The notes: generated from the letters alone by a model not told the origin. 64,000 nt of DNA from an uncultured Gammaproteobacteria bacterium (GCA_902553145.1 CACDKD010000002.1:224990-288989), one strand, 5' to 3'; positions 26,086-35,797 are shown, counted from the stretch's first letter. Numbers and translations are program-made.

Positions 26086-27054
26086 TTACCTGAATCGATC
26101 AGCGAGAAGGCATAGAATTTCATACATCATGGTTGCACCTACCAGAGCCGTGTTTCCAGTTTGATCGAATGGTGGGGCGACCTCTACAACATCTGCCCCA
26201 ATCAGATTGAGCCCTTTTAGGCCTCTGAGAAGCGTTTGTGCCTCAACGGTTGTGATTCCACCCACTTCAGGCGTTCCAGTACCTGGAGCAAATACAGGAT
26301 CCAGACCGTCAACATCGAAGGAAATGTATGTTGGTCCATTGCCCACTACTTTTAATGCTTCCTTAATAACCTCTTTAACGCCTATCTCAAAGAACTCCTC
26401 CATGAATACAACTCGCATTCCCGAATCAAGCGAAAAATCAATTCCATCCATAAAATTCTGAGCTCCCCTGATGCCAATCTGAATAGTTCGCTTAGGGTCT
26501 AGAAGACCGTCCTCCACAGCCAGCCTAAAAGGTGAACCGTGATGAAATTTAGATCCCCATATTTCTCCCCATGTGTCTGTATGAGCATCAACATGAATCA
26601 TGCCTATTGGGCCATCATTGGCAATCCCTTTAAAGATTGGGTATGTAACCGAATGATCGCCACCAGCGCTTAATGGAATCACGCCTGACTCTTTAACAAG
26701 CTTAAAAAACTCAGCAATATCATGATTCACTGCCTGATGATTAAATGGCTCTGAAAAAGATACATCGCCCAAATCAGCAATATTGGCAATATCAAATGGG
26801 CTTTCTCTATTGACATGATGAATGGTCCTCATCAGGCTCGATTGATTTCTTATCTCTCTGGGTCCATGTCTTGCGCCGGCTCGATTTGTTACACCGCCAT
26901 CGTAAGGAACCCCAATCAGACCAATATCAACTCCCTCCAATGATTCTGCCATTGGAGTTCTCATAAATGTTGGAATACCAGCATATCGAGGCTCTAAATT
27001 TCCAACGTAATCCTTTTTCGTAACGGGTGATTTAAATGTTGTTTTTTTTGTCAT
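26086..27054 (-). CDS. Ureohydrolase (agmatinase/guanidinobutyrase-like)
   Basis: This arginase-superfamily enzyme of 322 residues releases urea from a guanidino compound. The Mn-binding motifs are complete: GGDHSVTYPI, HVDAHTDTW and SFDVDGLDP. VPYDGGVTNRAGARHGPREI and RTIQIGIRGAQN resemble the guanidinobutyrase/guanidinopropionase branch more than true arginase, so the substrate (agmatine, guanidinobutyrate, a guanidino amino acid or arginine) is open. It is followed by the diaminopropionate lyase gene after 5 bp and is divergent from a mini-Smr gene. Confidence 0.88.
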   Translation of the reverse strand: MTKKTTFKSPVTKKDYVGNLEPRYAGIPTFMRTPMAESLEGVDIGLIGVPYDGGVTNRAGARHGPREIRNQSSLMRTIHHVNRESPFDIANIADLGDVSFSEPFNHQAVNHDIAEFFKLVKESGVIPLSAGGDHSVTYPIFKGIANDGPIGMIHVDAHTDTWGEIWGSKFHHGSPFRLAVEDGLLDPKRTIQIGIRGAQNFMDGIDFSLDSGMRVVFMEEFFEIGVKEVIKEALKVVGNGPTYISFDVDGLDPVFAPGTGTPEVGGITTVEAQTLLRGLKGLNLIGADVVEVAPPFDQTGNTALVGATMMYEILCLLADRFR

Positions 27055-27109
27055 GAATTAAATCGCTATAATGTAATTTTAATCATATAACAAATGGTAG
27101 ATAAATAGT

Positions 27110-27328
27110 TTGAATCTTAAGAAACTGGACTTGCACGGCTTTAAACATCATGAGGTGCCAATCAAAGTTGAAAACTTTGTTTTGCTAAATCAGGATTCTC
27201 TTCCAATTGAGATCGTTTGTGGCAAAAGCCAAAAGATGATCGATATTGTCACAAATGTTCTCAATCAGATCGAATGCGAGGAATATGCAATCAAAGACTT
27301 TGGAAGCGTTGTAGTCAGAAAAATATAG
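27110..27328 (+). CDS. Stand-alone mini-Smr domain protein
   Basis: A 72-residue protein starting at TTG, beginning MNLKKLDLHGFKHHEVPIKV. LDLHG near the start and IEIVCGKSQKM in the middle fit the Smr fold (LDLHG...IIxGKG), a nucleic-acid-binding or nuclease domain of MutS2 and YdaL. Very short Smr-like proteins of this kind are known from marine phages. The second motif has CGKS rather than GKG, so nuclease activity is uncertain. A TATAAT box on the plus strand (27067-27072) could be its promoter. It ends 3 bp from the convergent recO stop. Confidence 0.65.
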   Translation: MNLKKLDLHGFKHHEVPIKVENFVLLNQDSLPIEIVCGKSQKMIDIVTNVLNQIECEEYAIKDFGSVVVRKI

Positions 27329-27331
27329 AGA

Positions 27332-28057
27332 TCAAGAACTCCTCTTAATGGATCGATACATTTTCTTTGTCATCAGTTCTCTTCCGCCAAGATGAAACTG
27401 GATTGTTTCTCTGGTTATTTTTTTTGCAGCCAGTAATGTTTCAGGATCAGAAAAATCCATTTCTTGGATGCGGTTAATTTGCTTTCCTGAATACTTATTG
27501 ATGTGCGAATCTTCTGGTAACAAATGAAAACCCTGTTCGGGTTCGTATCGATAAAACTCATCGCTCTCTATTTTTTTAGCATTCAGAGCCTCGGTTTGAA
27601 AATTGATTGCATATCCAATCTCCTCAAGCAATTTGATCTCAAACATCCTAAGCATTGGCTCATGCTGATCAGATGACTTAAATTGGGTTAATACCTCGTA
27701 ATAGATCTCGAACAGATCTGGATAAGGGTCTGAATTCGAAAGAAAGTTCAGTATGAGCTCATTCATGTACAGCGCAGATAAAAAGTGATCAGAATCAATG
27801 AGCGATTTGTGATCCTGATAGGCTTCTATATTTCTGAGTGTTTTTAGCTGGGAGCGGCCTGACCATGATGCATTCAGCAACATAAAAGGCTGCATAAATG
27901 ATCTGAATTTTGACTTTGGTCTCTTAGATCCTTTGGCGATTACATCAACTCTCCCTTGATTCTTGGAGAATAAATTAAGAATCTGACTGGTTTCAGAATA
28001 AGGTCGTTGATGGATTATAAAGACTGGCTCATTCTCAATGATTACTCGATCTGTCAT
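27332..28057 (-). CDS. recO: DNA repair protein RecO
   Basis: RecO loads RecA onto SSB-coated single-stranded DNA together with RecR. The 241 residues show the N-terminal OB-fold (FIIHQRPYSETSQILNLFSK, GRVDVIAKGSKRPKS) and the helical C-terminal domain with a FxLHLLPE-like segment QGFHLLPEDS and IQFHLGGRELMTKKM at the end. It follows era by 2 bp in the conserved rnc-era-recO order. In relatives pdxJ comes next; here a 6.2-kb island replaces that junction. Confidence 0.93.
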   Translation of the reverse strand: MTDRVIIENEPVFIIHQRPYSETSQILNLFSKNQGRVDVIAKGSKRPKSKFRSFMQPFMLLNASWSGRSQLKTLRNIEAYQDHKSLIDSDHFLSALYMNELILNFLSNSDPYPDLFEIYYEVLTQFKSSDQHEPMLRMFEIKLLEEIGYAINFQTEALNAKKIESDEFYRYEPEQGFHLLPEDSHINKYSGKQINRIQEMDFSDPETLLAAKKITRETIQFHLGGRELMTKKMYRSIKRSS

Positions 28058-28059
28058 GA

Positions 28060-28923
28060 TTATTTTCGTCTTCCAGGTTTAACGACTTTTATGTATGTGG
28101 ATAAATAAACTTGACGATTCAGTATTTTTTCAATTCCCCCCCTTGCTTCAGAGCCAATTTTCTTTAGTAATTGACCTTGCTTTCCAATGATTATCTTCTT
28201 ATGGGCCTGTTTATTGACTAAGATCGCTATTTCAATCAAGAAAACCTTTCCTTTGTCCTCCATTGTCTCGATGACGCAGTCGAATTTATAAGGCAGTTCC
28301 GCCTTCAGATTTTCCATCAATCTTTCTCTTAGTGCCTCTGATATTCTGAAATAAAGATCCTGATCTGTTGATGATTTTTCGTCGTAATCAAGATCATTGT
28401 GGGGTAAATGATCCTTAATCACACTGAGCAGTGAATCAAGATTTTTCTGATATTTTGCCGAAACCGGAATCACATCTGAAAAAACATCTAGATAGGAGTG
28501 ATTTTTTAAAAAGTCCAATATTTTCGTTTTGTCTTTAAATCGATCAACTTTATTTACAACATGAATTGAAGGCAAAGATTGTTTTTTTATTTGATCCAAG
28601 AGTTGCTCGTCTGTTTTGGTCCACTTATTTGCCTCACTTAGCATCACAATGACATCCGATGATGCCAAAGCATCTACAACGGATCTGTTATAAGTCTTCT
28701 TTTGACTTGCAATCTCTTTATTGGAAACGAGGCCAGGTGTATCAACCAAAATGATCTGCGAATCATCGTCATTTAGGATTCCGATTATATTCTGAACCGT
28801 TGTTTGCGGTTTAGAGGTAACTATTGTTACCTTTTCTCCAATCAATGCATTTATCAATGTTGACTTGCCCACATTGGGCCTGCCAATGATTGCAACATAG
28901 CCACTTTTTTTCTCAGGCATCAT
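28060..28923 (-). CDS. era: GTPase Era
   Basis: Era is an essential GTPase that binds 16S rRNA during 30S maturation. The 287 residues contain G1 GRPNVGKS, G2 TTVQN, G3 DTPG, G4 NKVD and a C-terminal KH domain with IIGKQGQLLKKIGSEAR. It overlaps rnc by 11 bp, as is common, and precedes recO. Two adjacent Met codons make the exact start uncertain by three bases. Confidence 0.96.
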   Translation of the reverse strand: MMPEKKSGYVAIIGRPNVGKSTLINALIGEKVTIVTSKPQTTVQNIIGILNDDDSQIILVDTPGLVSNKEIASQKKTYNRSVVDALASSDVIVMLSEANKWTKTDEQLLDQIKKQSLPSIHVVNKVDRFKDKTKILDFLKNHSYLDVFSDVIPVSAKYQKNLDSLLSVIKDHLPHNDLDYDEKSSTDQDLYFRISEALRERLMENLKAELPYKFDCVIETMEDKGKVFLIEIAILVNKQAHKKIIIGKQGQLLKKIGSEARGGIEKILNRQVYLSTYIKVVKPGRRK

Positions 28924-29599
28924 TCTTCAAGAATATTTCTAGGGCTTTTTCAGCAGCTTGTTGTTCCGCTATCTTAAGACTTTTACCGGTTCCATTGGTC
29001 ACTAACTTCAATGATGAAACAATGCATTCAACCTCAAAAGTTTGTTCGTGTTGTTCTCCCTTGGTTTTTATAAGATCATAACGAGGAAGTTCTATGTTAT
29101 TTTTTTGCAATGCTTCTTGAAGTGCGCTTTTAGAGTCTTTAAAAAGATCGTCGGAATTAATTTGCCCAATCACGTTGTCAAAGAGATTCTCAATGACAAG
29201 CTTAACGGATTCGAACCCTCCATCGATATATACGCCCCCTAAAATAGCCTCCAGCGAATCAGAGAGTATTGAGTCTCTATTCTTCCCCATGGTTTTCTCT
29301 CCTTTGCCTAAAATAAGATGAGAATCTAACTCGATGCTTCTTGCGATCTCGGCAAGTGCTTTTTGATTTACAAGATGAGCACGAATTCTGCTAAGTCTGC
29401 CCTCTTCTATTTCTGTGAAATGGTTGTAGAGCTTTTCGCTTAGTACCATGTCGAGGACCGCATCACCAAGGAACTCCAGTCTTTCATAATTCTCTGGCGA
29501 ATGACTGCGATGAGTTAATGCGCGAGACAATATTTGAGAATCATCAAATATATATTGGATTTTATCTTCGAGCCGTTTATGTTTGTTTCTAGAAGTCAA
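28913..29599 (-). CDS. rnc: Ribonuclease III
   Basis: RNase III cleaves double-stranded RNA in rRNA processing and regulation. The 228 residues carry the signature ERLEFLGDAVLDMVLSE with the catalytic acidic residues, a second acidic cluster in DSLEAILGGVYIDGG, and a C-terminal double-stranded RNA-binding domain (about 155-226). It lies 12 bp after lepB and overlaps era by 11 bp. Confidence 0.96.
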   Translation of the reverse strand: MTSRNKHKRLEDKIQYIFDDSQILSRALTHRSHSPENYERLEFLGDAVLDMVLSEKLYNHFTEIEEGRLSRIRAHLVNQKALAEIARSIELDSHLILGKGEKTMGKNRDSILSDSLEAILGGVYIDGGFESVKLVIENLFDNVIGQINSDDLFKDSKSALQEALQKNNIELPRYDLIKTKGEQHEQTFEVECIVSSLKLVTNGTGKSLKIAEQQAAEKALEIFLKNDA

Positions 29600-29611
29600 A
29601 ATCGATCTGAT

Positions 29612-30352
29612 TTATTTGATTTTATCGCCAATCCTGCTCCACTTTGGCATCGTTGAAAAGTCCCAATTAAACCAAATTCTTGTTGCTGAGCCAACAATGT
29701 GATCGGTTGGAACAAAACCCGGGCAATCAAAACGACTGTCCGTGCTGTTATCTCTATTATCGCCCATGACGAAATATGAGCCTTCTGGAACAGTGTATAT
29801 GCCTTCCCTTCCCCTCCGAGATGGAGTGAGAAGTAACTGATGGTCAATGCCATTAATCGACTCATTGTATACATGTGAGCCATATTGTTTAGGGTCCTTA
29901 AAAACAGAATCATAACTCGAAATAATTGATTCGCCATTGATGGTCAGTTGTTTATTCCTATATGTGATTTCATCGCCAGGTAACCCAATCAATCTTTTGA
30001 TGTATTTGATGTCTCGATCACAAGGAAAGTCAAAAACTAAAACATCCCCTCTTTTTGGCTCCTTATTGGTAAATATTGTTTTTCCTGTCAATGGCATTCT
30101 GATATTAAAAGCAAACTTATTGACCAATATAAAATCGCCTCTCTCGAGTGTAGGCATCATGGAAGCTGAAGGAATCCTAAATGGTTCGTAAGCGAATGAT
30201 CTGAATAAAAATATAAGGAGTAAAATCGGAAACATAGCTCCGCAAACCTCATAAAACTCTGAGTCTTTCTTTAAGATTCGTTTACCAATGAGCCAAGAAA
30301 GTCCAAGAAATAGAGTTATAAAAAACAGGATTGTCTGAAAATCAAATATCAT
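29612..30352 (-). CDS. lepB: Signal peptidase I
   Basis: LepB removes signal peptides of exported proteins on the periplasmic face. The 246 residues have two N-terminal membrane segments (about 4-22 and 38-54), the nucleophile Ser64 in PSASMMPTLERGD, the catalytic Lys in DIKYIKRLIGLPGD and the box GDNRDNSTDSRF. No Shine-Dalgarno is visible, and a perfect TATAAT box ends 7 nt before the ATG, which would place transcription at the A of the start codon. Confidence 0.96.
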   Translation of the reverse strand: MIFDFQTILFFITLFLGLSWLIGKRILKKDSEFYEVCGAMFPILLLIFLFRSFAYEPFRIPSASMMPTLERGDFILVNKFAFNIRMPLTGKTIFTNKEPKRGDVLVFDFPCDRDIKYIKRLIGLPGDEITYRNKQLTINGESIISSYDSVFKDPKQYGSHVYNESINGIDHQLLLTPSRRGREGIYTVPEGSYFVMGDNRDNSTDSRFDCPGFVPTDHIVGSATRIWFNWDFSTMPKWSRIGDKIK

Positions 30353-30358
30353 TTGAGC

Positions 30359-30364
30359 ATTATA
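30359..30364 (-). promoter_or_regulatory. Candidate -10 box for lepB (possibly leaderless)
   Basis: TATAAT on the minus strand is separated from the lepB ATG by 6 nt, so the usual spacing predicts a start exactly at the ATG. The -35 region is poor. It lies in a 53-bp gap after lepA, which also contains a 6-7 bp AT-rich hairpin (30388-30404) just beyond the lepA stop. Confidence 0.4.
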
Positions 30365-30405
30365 GATTGGAATTGTGATGAATCTGTGATTTTTCTATAA
30401 AATCA

Positions 30406-32193
30406 TCAGTCTTTTTTCATGATAGATAGAAAGGCCTCTTGAGGAATTTCTACTGCACCAAATTGTTTCATCCTCTTTTTTCCAGCTTTTTGTTTTTTGA
30501 GTAATTTCATTTTCCTGGTGACATCTCCACCATATAATTTTGCAGTGACATTCTTTCTATAAGCCTTGACATTCCCTCTTGCAATGATTTTACCGCCAAT
30601 TGCAGCCTGAAGTGCCACTTCAAATTGTTGTCTCGGTATAATTTTTGTCAATCGATCTATGATTTCTCTACCTCGTGACACTGCATTTGATTTGTGGATG
30701 ATCACAGAGAAAGCATCTACTTTTTCATGATTCACCAAAATATCGACCTTCACCAGCTTATCTGGCTGGAATTTTAGAAATGCATAGTCAAATGAAGCAT
30801 AGCCTTTAGATATGGATTTCAAATGATCAAAGAAATCCAATACTACTTCCGCTAAAGGCAAATCATAATCCATAACCACTTGTCTGCCCAAGTATTGAAT
30901 TCTTTTTTGTATGCCTCGCCTGGATTGACACAATTGAATCACATTGCCTACAAATTCTGGAGGCAGTAGCAAAGTCGCCGCGACTATGGGTTCTCGAATC
31001 TCTTTTACGCTATTCATCTTAGGAAGATCATCCGGATTATCAATTTGTAAAACTTCCCCATCGGTTTTGACCACTTCATAAACAACTGTTGGGGATGTTG
31101 TCACTAAATCAAGATCATATTCCCTCTCTAATCGTTCTTGAATAATTTCCATATGCAACATTCCAAGAAAGCCACACCTAAATCCTATTCCCAATGCAGA
31201 GGATGATTCGGGTTCAAAATGCAAGGATGCATCATTCAGTTTTAATTTATCCAGTGCTTCTCTGAATGCCTCTAGATCCTCAGAAGCAGCTGGATAGAGT
31301 CCTGCAAAAACCCTGGGTTGTATCGATTTAAATCCCGGCAAAGAATTTGAAGTAGAATTCTTAAAATGGGTAACAGTGTCTCCAACCGGTGCACCATAAA
31401 TGTCTTTCACACCTGCGATTAAATAACCGACTTCTCCGGATGTTAATGTCTTTTTTTCTTTTTTCTTTGGTGTGTAAACTCCGATGTCATTGACGACAAA
31501 ATCTTGTCCCGTTGACATGACCTTAATTTTATCTCCAACCGATATCGTTCCCTCAAATATCCGAATAAGTGAGACAACACCGACGTATTGATCAAACCAT
31601 GAATCAATGATCAATGCCTGAAGCGGTTTATCATCATTGATTTCTGGTGAGGGAATAGATTTCACAATCTTTTCCATAAGAAACTCTATGCCTTCACCGG
31701 TTTTGGCACTGATCAATGCAGGATCATCAACCTCAACACCGATGATTTCATCGATATCATTGAGAACTTTATCTGGATCTGCTGCAGGAAGATCGATCTT
31801 ATTGACAACGGGGATGATTTCCAATCCTTCTTCTATAGCGCTGTATGAGTTTGCAACACTTTGAGCCTCCACGCCTTGCGAAGCATCGACAACCAATAGC
31901 GCTCCTTCACATGCGGCAAGCGATCTAGAAACTTCATAAGAAAAATCGACATGTCCCGGTGTATCAATCAGATTGAAAATATAATCATCGCCATCTTCTG
32001 ATTTATATTCCAATGAAACGGATTGAGCCTTGATGGTAATGCCTCTCTCTTGTTCGAGTTCCATGCTGTCAAGAACCTGTTCCTTCATTTCTCTTTCTTC
32101 CAATCCGCCACACAACTGAATCAAACGATCGGCAAGTGTTGATTTGCCATGATCGATGTGTGCAATGATCGAAAAATTTCTTATTTTTTTCAT
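30406..32193 (-). CDS. lepA: Elongation factor 4 (LepA)
   Basis: LepA is a ribosome-associated translational GTPase, implicated in 30S biogenesis and back-translocation. The 595 residues include G1 [10 protein letters not shown]2 RGITIKAQ, G3 DTPGHVDF, G4 NKIDLP, the EF-G-like domains and the unique C-terminal domain ([19 protein letters not shown], in part). It overlaps sdhE by 4 bp, linking the lep-rnc-era-recO cluster to the succinate dehydrogenase operon. Confidence 0.97.
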   Translation of the reverse strand: MKKIRNFSIIAHIDHGKSTLADRLIQLCGGLEEREMKEQVLDSMELEQERGITIKAQSVSLEYKSEDGDDYIFNLIDTPGHVDFSYEVSRSLAACEGALLVVDASQGVEAQSVANSYSAIEEGLEIIPVVNKIDLPAADPDKVLNDIDEIIGVEVDDPALISAKTGEGIEFLMEKIVKSIPSPEINDDKPLQALIIDSWFDQYVGVVSLIRIFEGTISVGDKIKVMSTGQDFVVNDIGVYTPKKKEKKTLTSGEVGYLIAGVKDIYGAPVGDTVTHFKNSTSNSLPGFKSIQPRVFAGLYPAASEDLEAFREALDKLKLNDASLHFEPESSSALGIGFRCGFLGMLHMEIIQERLEREYDLDLVTTSPTVVYEVVKTDGEVLQIDNPDDLPKMNSVKEIREPIVAATLLLPPEFVGNVIQLCQSRRGIQKRIQYLGRQVVMDYDLPLAEVVLDFFDHLKSISKGYASFDYAFLKFQPDKLVKVDILVNHEKVDAFSVIIHKSNAVSRGREIIDRLTKIIPRQQFEVALQAAIGGKIIARGNVKAYRKNVTAKLYGGDVTRKMKLLKKQKAGKKRMKQFGAVEIPQEAFLSIMKKD

Positions 32194-32456
32194 TTAATTT
32201 GGAATGAATCTGTTGAACCCAAAATGACCCTAATCACTCGGTAGACTGAAGTGTCGCTTATTCCTTTGGGGTTTGCAAAATATTCGATGATTGTTGGGTC
32301 TTGTTCTAAAAGTATTTTTTTGAAAGATTCCTGGTCTTCTGCGTTGGCATTTAAATAGTGATTTTCAAAATAAGATAAGAGAAGGTAATCCAACTCTTTT
32401 GTACCTCTTCTGCATCTCCATTTGATCCTTGAAAGATCGTTTTGTGTATCACTCAT
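32190..32456 (-). CDS. sdhE: FAD assembly factor SdhE
   Basis: SdhE promotes covalent flavinylation of SdhA. The 88-residue protein has the invariant RGTKELD motif (RGxxExD) near residue 17 and a helical remainder. It overlaps sdhB by 8 bp and lepA by 4 bp. Joining sdhE directly to sdhCDAB is functionally logical; in E. coli it sits apart, next to ygfX/ygfZ. Here the ygfZ gene is divergent from the same operon. Confidence 0.92.
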   Translation of the reverse strand: MSDTQNDLSRIKWRCRRGTKELDYLLLSYFENHYLNANAEDQESFKKILLEQDPTIIEYFANPKGISDTSVYRVIRVILGSTDSFQIK

Positions 32457-33237
32457 TCAAATCTTCGGTGGCAATCATCTTCTTGATCTCTGCAATTGCC
32501 TGCCCTGGATTCAAATCCTTTGGGCATGCCAAAGAACAATTCATAATTGTGTGACAACGATAGAGCTTGGACGAATCATTGAGTTCTTTTAGGCGTTCTT
32601 TTTTTGCATCGTCGCGGCTGTCCTGAAGCCACCGGTAGGAAGCAAGCAATGCTGCAGGCCCAAGATACTTGTCGCCATTCCACCAATAACTAGGGCAACT
32701 GGTAGAGCAACATGCACAAAGAATGCAAGCTGAGGGTTGATCGATCTTTTTCTGATCTTCTTTGCTTTGGAGCCTCTCTGATCCATCAGGTGCAGGAGTG
32801 TCTGACTTAAGCCACGGCTCGACTGAGGAATATCCCTCATAAAAATTGGTTAAATCGACCACCAAATCTTTCACAACATCCATGTGTGGCAAGGGGAAAA
32901 TACGAATGTCTCCTTTTAAGTCTTTGATTGGCTTGATGCAAGCCAAAGTATTGACGCCATTGATGTTGTGTGAGCATGATCCGCAGATGCCTTCTCTGCA
33001 TGACCTTCTAAAAGTTAATGAGGAATCGTAATCAGATTTAATTTTAATCAGCCCATCCAAAACCATTGGTCCGCATTTATCCATATCGATTTCATAGGTA
33101 TCGACGCATGGGTTGGAATCATCGGATGGATCGTAGCGATAAACATGAAATTTCCTGAGATTCGTTGCCGATTTATCGGCACTGAAGTATCTGCCTTTCT
33201 CTACTTTTGAGTTCTTGGGTAATGTAAATTCCGCCAT
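32449..33237 (-). CDS. sdhB: Succinate dehydrogenase iron-sulfur subunit
   Basis: SdhB passes electrons from FAD to quinone through 2Fe-2S, 4Fe-4S and 3Fe-4S clusters. The cysteine motifs are complete: [10 protein letters not shown] plus a later Cys (ACIKPI), [12 protein letters not shown], and [13 protein letters not shown]. At 262 residues it is longer than the E. coli protein (238). [15 protein letters not shown] and [16 protein letters not shown] read like the alphaproteobacterial and mitochondrial form rather than the enteric one. Confidence 0.96.
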   Translation of the reverse strand: MAEFTLPKNSKVEKGRYFSADKSATNLRKFHVYRYDPSDDSNPCVDTYEIDMDKCGPMVLDGLIKIKSDYDSSLTFRRSCREGICGSCSHNINGVNTLACIKPIKDLKGDIRIFPLPHMDVVKDLVVDLTNFYEGYSSVEPWLKSDTPAPDGSERLQSKEDQKKIDQPSACILCACCSTSCPSYWWNGDKYLGPAALLASYRWLQDSRDDAKKERLKELNDSSKLYRCHTIMNCSLACPKDLNPGQAIAEIKKMIATEDLNE

Positions 33238-33247
33238 GATTACTCCT

Positions 33248-35041
33248 CTAGTAAACTCTTGCCTTAAGAGGTATTGATTCTACCTCATCTGTTTGAGTAT
33301 CTAAATGGACAGGCGAAGATCCAATAGTCACATTATTATTCGCATCCATCCAACCCAAACTATGAATTAACCAGTTCTCATCGTCTCGATCTGGATAGTC
33401 ATCCCTTGCGTGCGCGCCTCGACTTTCTTTTCTAACCTGACCACTTTGAATCGTAATGATCGCTTGGCCTAGTAGATTTTCCAGTTCAAGGGTTTCAATC
33501 AAATCGGTATTCCAAACTAAACCCCGATCACTAACAGATACATCTTTGAACGAATCTATGCATGAGGAAAGTTTTTCCACGCCCTCTTTCATTAATTCTT
33601 CCGTTCTAAATACAGATGCATGCTTTTGCATAATGCTTTGCATTTCGGCTCTAATCTCTGCTGTTGGAAGTGATCCTTTTGAAAATCGAATGGAATCAAA
33701 CTTATCAATGATCTTATCCAATTCATTTTGATTGACCTTGTTTTGTGTCTCCATTGGTTTGATTGTTTTTTGACATTGAATGGAAGACTCTCTACCAAAG
33801 ACCACTAAATCCAAAAGCGAGTTTGATCCCAATCGGTTAGCGCCATGGACTGATACAGAGGCCGCTTCACCTACCGCCATTAATCCTGGGACAATTTCCA
33901 TATCACCACTGGAGTTCTTGGTAATGACCTCCGTGTGCATGTTTGTAGGTACACCTCCCATATTGTAATGAACAGTGGGCAAGACAGGGATTGGATCTCT
34001 AGTTACATCAACATCTGCAAAGACTCTTGCGGTCTCAGCAATTCCTGGAAGACGTTCCTCAATTACATCCGGTCCCAAATGTTGAAGATTTAGATGGATG
34101 TGGTCTTTCTTTTCACCCACGCCCCTACCTTCTATTATTTCCATTGTCATTGAACGACTGACAACATCTCTTGATGCAAGGTCTTTTGCATTGGGCGCAT
34201 ACCGTTCCATAAAACGTTCGCCATCAGAATTCGTGAGGTATCCTCCCTCTCCTCGAACACCTTCTGTGATCAGGCATCCAACGCCGTAAATACCCGTTGG
34301 ATGAAATTGGACAAATTCCATGTCTTGAAGCGGTAAACCCGCTCTAAGTGCCATTCCAGAACCATCGCCTGTGCATGTGTGTGCGGCTGTGCACGAAAAG
34401 TAAGCCCTGCCGTGGCCCCCAGTAGCCAATATGACTCTTTGTGATCTGAAAGCATGAATCTTACCCGTGGCCATCTCCAGCGCAACTACGCCAGTGCATA
34501 CTCCATCTTCCATAATCAAATCCAAAGCAAAGAATTCGATGAAAAACTCTGCCTGATTCTTAATGGACTGTTGATACAAGGTATGCAACATTGCATGTCC
34601 GGTTCGATCAGCTGCGGCACATGTTCTTTGAGCTATGCCATCGCCAAAGTGAGTGGTCATTCCTCCAAATGCTCTCTGATAAATCTTGCCATCATCTGTT
34701 CTTGAGAATGGAATTCCATATTGTTCTAGCTCCAGTACTGCATTTGGTGCCTCTTTACACATGTAAGCAATTGCGTCTTGATCGCCCAACCAGTCAGAAC
34801 CTTTGACAGTGTCATACATATGCCATCTCCAATCATCCTCACCGTTATTACCGAGCGCGGCACTGATTCCACCTTGTGCTGCAACGGTATGACTTCTTGT
34901 TGGAAAAACCTTCGTGATGCACGCAGTTCTAAAACCGGATTCAACTAGTCCAAGTGTTGATCTCAATCCGGAGCCGCCTGCACCTACGACTACCACGTCG
35001 TATTGATGCTGAATGATTTCGTAATCTTTACTCATCTTCAA
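33248..35041 (-). CDS. sdhA: Succinate dehydrogenase flavoprotein subunit
   Basis: SdhA oxidises succinate to fumarate. The 597 residues have the dinucleotide motif [12 protein letters not shown], covalent-FAD His51 in [10 protein letters not shown], and the active-site segment [38 protein letters not shown] and [19 protein letters not shown] agree with the mitochondrial/alphaproteobacterial lineage (E. coli has DYIGDQD and MWQFHPTGIAG). It is co-transcribed with sdhC, sdhD, sdhB and sdhE. Confidence 0.97.
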   Translation of the reverse strand: MKMSKDYEIIQHQYDVVVVGAGGSGLRSTLGLVESGFRTACITKVFPTRSHTVAAQGGISAALGNNGEDDWRWHMYDTVKGSDWLGDQDAIAYMCKEAPNAVLELEQYGIPFSRTDDGKIYQRAFGGMTTHFGDGIAQRTCAAADRTGHAMLHTLYQQSIKNQAEFFIEFFALDLIMEDGVCTGVVALEMATGKIHAFRSQRVILATGGHGRAYFSCTAAHTCTGDGSGMALRAGLPLQDMEFVQFHPTGIYGVGCLITEGVRGEGGYLTNSDGERFMERYAPNAKDLASRDVVSRSMTMEIIEGRGVGEKKDHIHLNLQHLGPDVIEERLPGIAETARVFADVDVTRDPIPVLPTVHYNMGGVPTNMHTEVITKNSSGDMEIVPGLMAVGEAASVSVHGANRLGSNSLLDLVVFGRESSIQCQKTIKPMETQNKVNQNELDKIIDKFDSIRFSKGSLPTAEIRAEMQSIMQKHASVFRTEELMKEGVEKLSSCIDSFKDVSVSDRGLVWNTDLIETLELENLLGQAIITIQSGQVRKESRGAHARDDYPDRDDENWLIHSLGWMDANNNVTIGSSPVHLDTQTDEVESIPLKARVY

Positions 35042-35051
35042 TTGCCTTTTC

Positions 35052-35423
35052 TCAAATCCTCATCAGAGATATAAATGTAAGAGCAATCACGAATAATCTA
35101 ATGGCCCTTACAAGATATAGAATCGTGACTTGTGTTGACTTAGATTCAATATAATCCTCAGTAATCACTTGTAGTCCGAGTTCGGAATGATAAAAAGTAT
35201 ATAAAACTGTGAGTGCAAGTAGCACCGAATTTAATGGTTGAGCCATCCATTGCTGGATATCTGCAAAAGAGGTGTCGTTGATAAAAAATAATAGCTGATA
35301 TACAAACCAGTAACCCAGAATAAAAAGTGCGATGGCTGAAGATCGCTGACTTTTCCAATGATCGCTATTGTGTTCAAACGCAGCAAGACCAAAAAGTCTT
35401 CTTATTTTTAGAATCACACCCAT
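35052..35423 (-). CDS. sdhD: Succinate dehydrogenase membrane anchor subunit D
   Basis: A small hydrophobic subunit with three membrane segments. [17 protein letters not shown] carries the expected His and the Asp-Tyr near the quinone site. Two starts are possible: 35438 (128 residues, 16-bp overlap with sdhC) and 35423 (123 residues, TGATG overlap of one base). GGTGGA lies about 7 nt before the second and stop-start coupling is the local habit, so I chose 35423. Confidence 0.85.
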   Translation of the reverse strand: MGVILKIRRLFGLAAFEHNSDHWKSQRSSAIALFILGYWFVYQLLFFINDTSFADIQQWMAQPLNSVLLALTVLYTFYHSELGLQVITEDYIESKSTQVTILYLVRAIRLFVIALTFISLMRI

Positions 35424-35797
35424 CAGATCATCCACCAAAATATTGCTGTCATTAATAGAGATAAGGCAACAACGGCTATGCCAGAATTTCTGACTTGGTT
35501 CGGTTCAAAACCTTTTCCTATATCCCATAGAAGATGCCTTATGCCATTGAGTGAATGATAGAAAAATGCGAATGTAAGACCAATGAGTGGAAACTTTGAT
35601 ATCGGATGACTAATCAGAGAGAGAATTACCTGACCAAACGATCCACTGTATGCTATTGCTGCAATCCAGATTGGAAGCAACAATGAACCAAGGTAAAGAG
35701 CAACTCCAGATAATCTATGTATGATTGAGAGTGTATTGGTCACTTGCCAACGGTAGACACTTAAATGCGGAGATAATGGTCTGGTTTCTTTTGTCAT
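35423..35797 (-). CDS. sdhC: Succinate dehydrogenase cytochrome b556 subunit C
   Basis: A 124-residue three-helix subunit. RPLSPHLSVYRWQVTNTLSI and HRLSG form the quinone-site signature, and FFYHSLNGIRHLLWD carries the heme b His. It is the first gene of sdhCDABE. A TATAAT box on the minus strand (35824-35829) predicts a leader of about 20 nt. Confidence 0.93.
   Translation of the reverse strand: MTKETRPLSPHLSVYRWQVTNTLSIIHRLSGVALYLGSLLLPIWIAAIAYSGSFGQVILSLISHPISKFPLIGLTFAFFYHSLNGIRHLLWDIGKGFEPNQVRNSGIAVVALSLLMTAIFWWMI

Larger units (their letters stand above)
21120..27331. other. Amino-acid catabolic island splitting recO from pdxJ-acpS
   Basis: Six genes lie between pdxJ and recO, which are adjacent in most gammaproteobacteria. 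A rightward operon (P5C dehydrogenase, rocD, CtlX-like hydrolase; overlaps or 4-bp gaps) converges on a leftward pair (ureohydrolase, diaminopropionate lyase), and a mini-Smr gene points toward recO. No integrase, tRNA, direct repeat or IS is visible at the edges, so the mode of insertion is unknown. Base usage looks like the rest of the window by eye. Confidence 0.8.

Noticed and set aside
21120-27331. Island borders as a mobile element (integrase, att sites, IS ends)
   Set aside because: No recombinase gene, tRNA, target duplication or inverted terminal repeat is visible at either edge.
30388-30404. Hairpin after lepA as an intrinsic terminator
   Set aside because: The stem is six to seven A-T-rich pairs with one G-C and no following T run in the lepA direction.
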